This document shows, in pieces, positions 58,551-64,000 of a DNA stretch of 64,000 bases. Positions within the stretch are counted from its first letter, which is position 1, and each line of letters starts with the position of its first letter. The translations under genes and the position numbers were made by a program. The notes below the pieces were generated by a model, which saw only the letters and a list, made by a program, of their open reading frames with translations, did no database searches and was not told the origin of the DNA. This stretch comes from Copromyces sp. CBS 386.78. Taxonomy: Eukaryota > Ascomycota > Sordariomycetes > Sordariales > Sordariaceae. The stretch spans positions 62,001-126,000 of the forward strand of contig MU839122.1 of NCBI GenBank assembly GCA_030685235.1. The letters are read 5' to 3'.

Positions 58551-59756
58551 ATGACCGAGGATCACGACCGAAACGAACACGAGTCGCTTGACGATGCGAA
58601 CAAGATTACGAATCAGCTCAACTCCATAGCTCTCAAGGTTGACCAGCAGCGGACCGCAGCGGTTCCAACGACCCATATCAGCGATGGTAGTCTTCTTTCC
58701 CGTGTCACTCAGCTAGCGACGACCAGAAAAGACCCTGTCACTTTCTGGTCCCTTCCTCGCGAGCTCCGCGACATGATCTGGAGCGAGGTCCTCGGCCCCG
58801 AAGACGACATCTTCCAAGGCAACGTGATAACCTCCGTTTACGACACGGAATCCGAGGCACGAGCTCGTATCGACGCGGACCGGTCTGAGGGCATGTTCGG
58901 AGGCTGGTATACAAGAAGAGATGATGGACGCTTCACCCATGTCACTCATGCGCCTATCGCGCTGAGCAGCCGGCCCCCGCTACCCCTGGCTCATCTATGT
59001 CAGGAATCGCGGGCCTTTGCGTTGCACAAGTACGATGCCGCATACAGCAAGGCCAGACGCGCGGACCTAAATCAAGGAAGGGGAGAGCGTTTTCGATGGC
59101 TGTCCAGATACGCCGCACGTATAACGGCAATCTTCATCTTAGACTTACAGTCTTACGATGGAGATATTGAAGTGCCTCTTGGGGAGGATGAGCGTTTGAT
59201 CCTTCTCTGTCATAGAGAGAATAGGGTTTCGTGGAGACCAAGAGGAAATCAGCAAACAGATCAAGATGGCCTCAACCAAAATGCAGTGGTTGAGCTCCTC
59301 AAGAAGGCCAAAGATTACCAGATCTTGATTAAGAGTCCCCTCCCATGCCAGGAAGCCTATATGATAGATAAATACGTAGCCCGGAAATGGGGAGTCTTTG
59401 CGGATCGAGCGCCTGGTGAAGACTTCCCAAAAAGCAGGGCCACCGAATGGGGTACGGAAACATTTGTGGAGGTTCGAGATATTGCCCCCATGGTACAGCT
59501 TCTTCGAGACATCAACAGTGGTGGTTCTCGGCGTCTGGAAGAAAAGAGGCTCTTTCCCTACGGGAACGCTCTGGACGACTTGGAAGACCGAGAGCGGGTG
59601 CAAAAGGAGTTTTCAAAGTGTTTGGAGCCTTTGGAGGAGTTGTGGGCAGCCAATGTTGATGAGAAGGAGCTCTCGTCTCAGTCGCGGTACGGACGGATGC
59701 CCAAAATAGGGCATGTTATGAAGTTTGACCTCAGTCTCTCGTGGCCTACCCCGTGA
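58551..59756 (+). CDS. 2EXR/F-box-like protein of unknown function
   Basis: A single exon of 401 residues. Residues about 63-82 read FWSLPRELRDMIWSEVLGPE, the LPxELRxxIW motif of the fungal 2EXR family, which resembles an F-box helix pair. APIALSSRPPLPLAHLCQESRAFALHKYDAAY (about 139-170) matches the conserved second half (LLxVCxESRxxAL.xY). The C-terminal part (PMVQLLRDINSGG, RVQKEFSKCLEPLEELWAANV) is helical with no known domain. 2EXR proteins are abundant in filamentous ascomycetes and lack an established function; a role as substrate adaptor is only inferred from the F-box likeness. ATG 58551 is in CAACACAATGACC, a good context, and is followed by an acidic, charged leader. Confidence 0.85.
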   Translation: MTEDHDRNEHESLDDANKITNQLNSIALKVDQQRTAAVPTTHISDGSLLSRVTQLATTRKDPVTFWSLPRELRDMIWSEVLGPEDDIFQGNVITSVYDTESEARARIDADRSEGMFGGWYTRRDDGRFTHVTHAPIALSSRPPLPLAHLCQESRAFALHKYDAAYSKARRADLNQGRGERFRWLSRYAARITAIFILDLQSYDGDIEVPLGEDERLILLCHRENRVSWRPRGNQQTDQDGLNQNAVVELLKKAKDYQILIKSPLPCQEAYMIDKYVARKWGVFADRAPGEDFPKSRATEWGTETFVEVRDIAPMVQLLRDINSGGSRRLEEKRLFPYGNALDDLEDRERVQKEFSKCLEPLEELWAANVDEKELSSQSRYGRMPKIGHVMKFDLSLSWPTP

Positions 59757-60382
59757 TGTTGAGGATAGGATCGATGCGACGGAACTACTAAGGTAATTTA
59801 GGATTTCCTGTATCGATGGCCGTTGGGGGCTTTGGGATGAGCGAGGATATAAACTGCTTTTTTTGCTTCTCCTTGCCACATCTTTCAGCATAGACATTAC
59901 CATGTCTTGTAAACAAAAAGAAGAACAGAGGATATGGATTTCGGAGACGTGGTCAGGAGACCTGACTGAACTTCACTGGCATATCTAGTGACAATCGCTG
60001 GGTCGTCCTGGAGGCCCACGGGTCGTAACGGTTAGACTACGACATAGACCTACATGCCAGGGGCCGCGGCTGACTCTGTGCAGGCGTTCGTTCGGCCGGA
60101 GTCAATACCATGCCCGACTTTGCTGTTCATGAATGAACTTTTTTGATAGATGAGATGGCATTCGAAACACAGCATATTTCAGCTGTGTTGCCAAGTACCT
60201 TTGTTCTAAAGCTCTGTCTATGCGCAGCAGCATAATTAACTTTTGACCGTAGACTCCTGTCTTTCTTGGCACGTACGTAGTAGGCCTAAATTCTTCCTCG
60301 GCAAACCCACCTCGCGGTTCACCAATCCTACTACGGATCTGAAGGAGCGAGTAGGTTGACAAATATTCCTGTGTGCAGGTGT
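59757..60382. other. Convergent 3' flanks, no gene seen
   Basis: 626 bp between the stops of the 2EXR-like gene and the ski8 gene. Short frames only. Confidence 0.5.
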
Positions 60383-61726
60383 CTATGACCCAGTAGCCTC
60401 CCGATAAAACGTCAAACTCCTATTCGCCCCCGCCGCCACAAACATCTCCCCTTTGCCCATTCCGGGAGCCAGCGCCTTTTCCGACTTTGGCAACCACCTG
60501 ACGCACCAGAGGGCGCTCTCGGTCTCGCTGTGCGTCGCGACGCAGACTCCCCTCGCCACATCCCACACCCGGACTTTGCCGTCCAGAGAGCCGCTCAGCA
60601 GGTACTCGCCCGTGTCGTTCCAGTCGATCGAGGTGATCCACGCGGGCCGAGCGCCCGTGGCGGACAGGTTGGCGACGTGCTCGCCGTGCTGCATGTCGTA
60701 GATGGCGATGATGCCGGCGTTGCCGGCGGCGGCGAGACGCTTGCAGCCGGGGGAGAAGGCGACGGCGCGGATGGGTTTTGCTAGACCTTTTTTTTGTTTT
60801 CTAATCAGTAATCGCTTTCCACAACACCATGGAACTTGCATCATTGTCCCCCAAAGTCGGGATTGATTGAGGGAAAAGGGACTCACCAGAAAGCGAATAA
60901 ACCATCCTCCCCGCATCATTATTAAACACGTAAACCCCGCCGTTCTCATGTCCACTGGCCGTAAACTTGCCGTCCCTGGACAAATCCACCGCCATGGCAA
61001 AACTTCCCGACCCTACCCCGCCGTTACTTTCTGGTCCACCACCACCTCCACCACCACCACCTGCGCTAGCCCCCGTCTCATACGTCTGCACCTTTTGTTG
61101 GGCTTCCAAATCCCACACATGAATCCTCCCATCGCTAGTGGTAGCCGCTAGATACCCCTCGTCCGCACTCAGCGCCACAGCCCAGACATCGCCCTTTTCT
61201 TTCTTGTTTGCGGGGGTGGGGAGCGTCCAGTAGAGAGACCACTTGTCTGATTCTGATTCTTGGGGGTCGCGACGCCAGACTTTGGTCTCGCCGCCGAAAC
61301 CGACGCTCACAAAAGTGTTGCCGGGCGAACCGAGACCGCGAGCGGTGGTGACGTGGTGGCACCCCAGGCGGTGGGCGTTGGATAAGGTCTGGACGAGAGG
61401 AAAGGTCGGCGAGGTGGTGGTGCTGTGGATGAGGAGGTGGGAGGAGCCCGAGGCGGAGATGAGGGTTGTGGGGGTTGGTGCTAGGGAGAAGATTTCTGTT
61501 GGGTGGGCTGTTGATTTGTACGTGTTAGTTTGTGAGTGGCGCGACATGAGTGAGGGTTGTCGGTCGCGAACGGAGACGAGGTTGGTGATGGAGGGGAGGG
61601 ACAAGTGGAAGCTCAAGGTACCTTGGTCGACCGTGTGGAGGGTTAGGTATTGTTTCGACTGTTGGGTAGAAGTAGAGGTTAGTGTTGAAGCGGCGCGTTG
61701 ATTGTAGAATCGTGAATTCTCACCAT
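60383..61726 (-). CDS. ski8: WD40 protein Ski8/Rec14
   Basis: Four coding exons: 61724-61726 (ATG only), 61622-61658, 60887-61507 and 60383-60780, giving 352 residues. Joined, the start reads MSKQYLTLHTVDQAHPTEIFSLAPTPTT, the normal Ski8 N-terminus. WD40 repeats are clear: DGRIHVWDLEAQQKVQTYE, GGVYVFNNDAGRMVYSL, IIAIYDMQHGEHVANL and DGKVRVWDVARGVCVATH. The C-terminal motif GANRSLTFYREA matches the Ski8 tail (DRSIRWYREA). Ski8 binds Ski3 in the Ski2-Ski3-Ski8 complex feeding RNA to the cytoplasmic exosome. Its orthologue Rec14 also helps Spo11 make meiotic double-strand breaks in the nucleus. The third intron has two in-frame acceptors six bases apart: TAG (used here) or AAG at 60787, which adds Gly-Leu and fits the family slightly better. 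Intron one has a CACTAAC branch. Confidence 0.9.
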
Positions 61727-62247
61727 TGTCACCTGTCCATATACGAGGCGATGGGAAAGTGGTTTGCGACAGAAAGGTGTTGTGGAAAGGAAGTTGTTGT
61801 TTGGAGAATGGAAGTGGTTTCTGTAATGGTGTTTGGTGGGGCTAACTGCTGCTGCTGCAGACGTCACATCCGCGGTGCTAGCTGGGGTGCTCCAGAGCGT
61901 GTCCCAGGTACGTGCTTATATGCATATGGAATCCACCTTGAACATGGGATAATCAACACCTTGCTGTTTGGTATTCCATTTGATGCCGAGTTTGGAGTTT
62001 AACTGGTTTGATTTACAATGGACGAAAAGCCCAGAGTTAGTAGTATCCCGGTGCCCTCCTCGTCAATACCGGCGCAGACACTTTTGGTATATATATGTAC
62101 AAGATAGTATACATTGTCTCGTTTTCACACATGGACACCTAGATGGAGGGATATAGCAACCAGCCAAAGTGCCATCTTTTCCCCAGGCAATTTCACATGC
62201 CCTGATCCCATACATTCCCTTCTTCTCTCCCAACATACATGCGCCGC
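61727..62247. other. Intergenic region between ski8 and bL32m
   Basis: The ski8 promoter and the 3' flank of the bL32m gene, about 520 bp. No supported feature. Confidence 0.45.
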
Positions 62248-62699
62248 TTAGTAGGCCGTGGCGTTGCTACCACCCTCACGGTCCATGAAACCCTTGAGCT
62301 CTGTTTTTGGTGTTGTTCAGTCAGCATTTCTCCCTAGTATCCCCAGTTCCATCATCACATACTTCCCAAGCAGTTGGAGCACAGGTGGTGCATCCTCTTG
62401 AGGCTGCCGCAAGCCGGGCACCTGTTGAGATGTGTCACGTCCTTGAGGGCCTTGCCGGCCATCTGCCTGTGTCTCTTCTTCATGTGCGACGTCTTCTTCT
62501 TGGGCACGGCACGCAGGATGCTCTCCCAGATGTCCTCGAGCAGCGACGGTATCGACGGGAGGAGGGAGATGGCGGCGGCGGGGACGGCGAAGTTGAGGGC
62601 GGCGGGGACACCGAACCGCTGTGTCCTGAGGGTCTGGAAGAAGGTCGAGGGGTTGAAGAGCCGCAGAGCGGGGGCGGCGGCAGCAGTCATGGCGGCCAT
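62248..62699 (-). CDS. mrpl32: Mitochondrial ribosomal protein bL32m
   Basis: Exons 62363-62699 and 62248-62300, split by a 62 bp intron (donor GTATGT, acceptor CAG), give 129 residues. The N-terminal 60 residues are hydrophobic/alanine-rich with few acids and contain Arg residues (LRTQRFG), fitting a mitochondrial presequence. The mature part starts near AVPKKKTSHMKKRHRQMAGKAL, the bL32 signature with its characteristic KKxS...K...R. Four cysteines in CPACG and HHLCSNC form the zinc ribbon. The last exon encodes KLKGFMDREGGSNATAY. The protein is part of the large subunit of the mitochondrial ribosome. In yeast, Mrpl32 is matured by the m-AAA protease, a step coupled to ribosome assembly; the long presequence here is compatible. 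An antisense open frame over this gene is a shadow. Confidence 0.95.
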
Positions 62700-63511
62700 T
62701 TTGAAGATCGATCGGGGGGTATAGATGGGGGAATTCGAGATGGAGGAGGAGGTGTCGGATATGCGCAAAAAGTAATATTGGAGTTTGTCGCGCGAGATAT
62801 GTTGGATCCCTTGGTGTCGTGGCTTGTCCCCAGCTGTGGTGTGTTCCCTCCCTTGTTCAAATCCCCAAAACCCTGCTGTGGCCGTCAAGGTGGTGCTGTC
62901 TCCGGGTGGTCGGATCGGTGGTCGGAGAGCGGAGTGACAAAAGGTGCCTGCCTCTGCCGGGGCCGAAAGTCGAGACTGGCAACCGCGCGGGACGGCATCG
63001 TGGAGATGCACCCGTCTCAAAAAATTCTAGCAAGGGTGACACGGACCATCTGCCGTCCCCCAGGTCTTGTTAGTGCAATTAGTGCAGCGCTGTCAGTTCT
63101 CCTAAACCCAATCCGGGGTGTCCCCACAGGGCCAATCAAACGAGCTGGGCGGCAAGGTGCGCCTGCCCCCTTTCCCCGGGCTGGGAAGCTGTTCACAGTG
63201 ATTCGCAGGTTCAATTTGGCAGTACGTTGGCCCCCTGGAAAGGGAAATTGTTGTTTGGCAACGTGCAGCAGCAGCGACAACAGCGCAGCCCAGTCCAGTG
63301 CAGGCAGTCAGTCTGTAGAATCCCCTAATTGATTGCAACTTGGTTTCATTTCATTCCACGACCACGTCCACACCACTCACTTCCGTTCTCTTCTTCCCCG
63401 TCGTCCATCTCCAGTCCAACCCACGCCCTTCTTTCGACCGCATCTTCATTCGCTTCTCTGCTTTCTTCCGCCATCCACCTGCTTTTTGGAATAGCCCCCA
63501 AGTTAGCAATC
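62700..63511. promoter_or_regulatory. Divergent promoter region, mrpl32 and cdc-10
   Basis: 812 bp between divergent start codons. A C/T-rich leader precedes the septin ATG (63340-63500). No gene or RNA seen. Confidence 0.5.
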
Positions 63512-64000
63512 ATGTCGACCATGGGCCCTGCCACCGTCCACCCCGAGACCCACGTCGGTTTCGACAGCATCACCTCTCAGATTGAGCGCAAGCTGCTCAA
63601 GCGCGGCTTCCAGTTCAATGTCATCTGCGTTGGTATGTTGTCGGTCGTCACAATCAATGCCCGCCTGAACATATACTAACAACTAGCCACCAGGCCAAAC
63701 CGGCCTCGGCAAGTCGACCCTCATCAACACCATCTTCGCTTCCCACCTCATCGACTCCAAGGGCCGCCTCCAACCCGACGAGACGGTCCGATCCACCACC
63801 GAGATCCAGTCCGTTTCCCACATCATCGAGGAGAATGGCGTTCGTCTCCGCCTCAACATTGTCGATACCCCCGGGTACGGCGACATGATCAACAACGACC
63901 GCTGCTGGGACCCCATCGTCAAGTACATCAAGGACCAGCACTCTGCCTACCTCCGCAAGGAACTCACTGCCCAGCGTGAGCGCTACATCCAGGACACCCG
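63512..64000 (+). CDS. cdc-10: Septin Cdc10, 5' part (cut by the window end)
   Basis: Exon one (63512-63632) and the start of exon two (63694 onward) flank a 61 bp intron with a TACTAAC branch. The 142 residues visible show the septin polybasic segment ERKLLKRGF (25-33), the P-loop GQTGLGKST (41-49), and the G3 motif VDTPGYGD (97-104). The N-terminus, short and reading HVGFDSITSQIERKLLKRGFQ, matches budding-yeast Cdc10 (SYVGFDTITNQIEHRLLKKGFQ-like) and not Cdc3, Cdc11 or Cdc12, which have longer leaders. WEPIVKYIK-like WDPIVKYIK and RKELTAQRERYI also fit. Septins polymerise into filaments and rings at septa, hyphal tips and branch points. The C-terminal half, including the G4 motif, lies beyond the window. 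Confidence 0.95.

Noticed and set aside
62307..63332. 341-codon plus-strand frame
   Set aside because: It runs antisense to the bL32m gene, which has clear homology and splice sites; the frame has no domain.

Overview
This is nuclear DNA of a filamentous ascomycete, most likely Neurospora or a close Sordariales relative. The evidence is short introns with GTAAGT-type donors and CTAAC branch points, two HET-domain genes, a CFEM cell-wall protein, long Q/N/S-rich low-complexity proteins, and a dispersed solitary 5S rRNA gene with a TATA at -29. The species cannot be fixed from sequence alone.

Layout. 1-9.8 kb is an incompatibility-type region: two HET-domain genes transcribed divergently from a 0.94 kb gap (5154 to 1199 on the minus strand; 6094-8229 on the plus strand). 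The minus-strand HET gene is cut near its 3' end by a 638 bp MITE-like element (1732-2369) with TTA duplications. Removing the element and one TTA joins the HET frame to an open frame ending at 1199. 9.8-11 kb holds a low-complexity acidic protein. 11-17.6 kb is non-coding but carries a second TTA-flanked MITE (11990-12345), a 5S rRNA gene (12541-12659) and a TA-flanked MITE (13780-14059).

17.6-30.3 kb is a housekeeping stretch: a CFEM/GPI cell-wall protein, a psq-type HTH protein, DNA polymerase delta small subunit (Cdm1/PolD4), queuosine salvage protein (DUF2419/Qng1), SUMO E1 subunit Uba2 and a FabG-like short-chain dehydrogenase with two unusually long introns. 30.3-35 kb is non-coding. 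35.1-39 kb encodes a large CaMKK/Ssp1-like kinase.

39-55 kb is a 16 kb stretch in which I can support no protein gene, only a third class of MITE (43356-43616) and simple repeats. 55-64 kb resumes with a DUF7514-like Q-rich protein, a 2EXR/F-box-like protein, the WD40 protein Ski8/Rec14 (first coding exon is just ATG), mitochondrial ribosomal protein bL32m and the 5' part of the septin gene cdc-10, which runs off the window.

The genes are independent eukaryotic units, not operons. Functional links are limited to the HET pair. The most notable observation is the transposon-severed HET gene.
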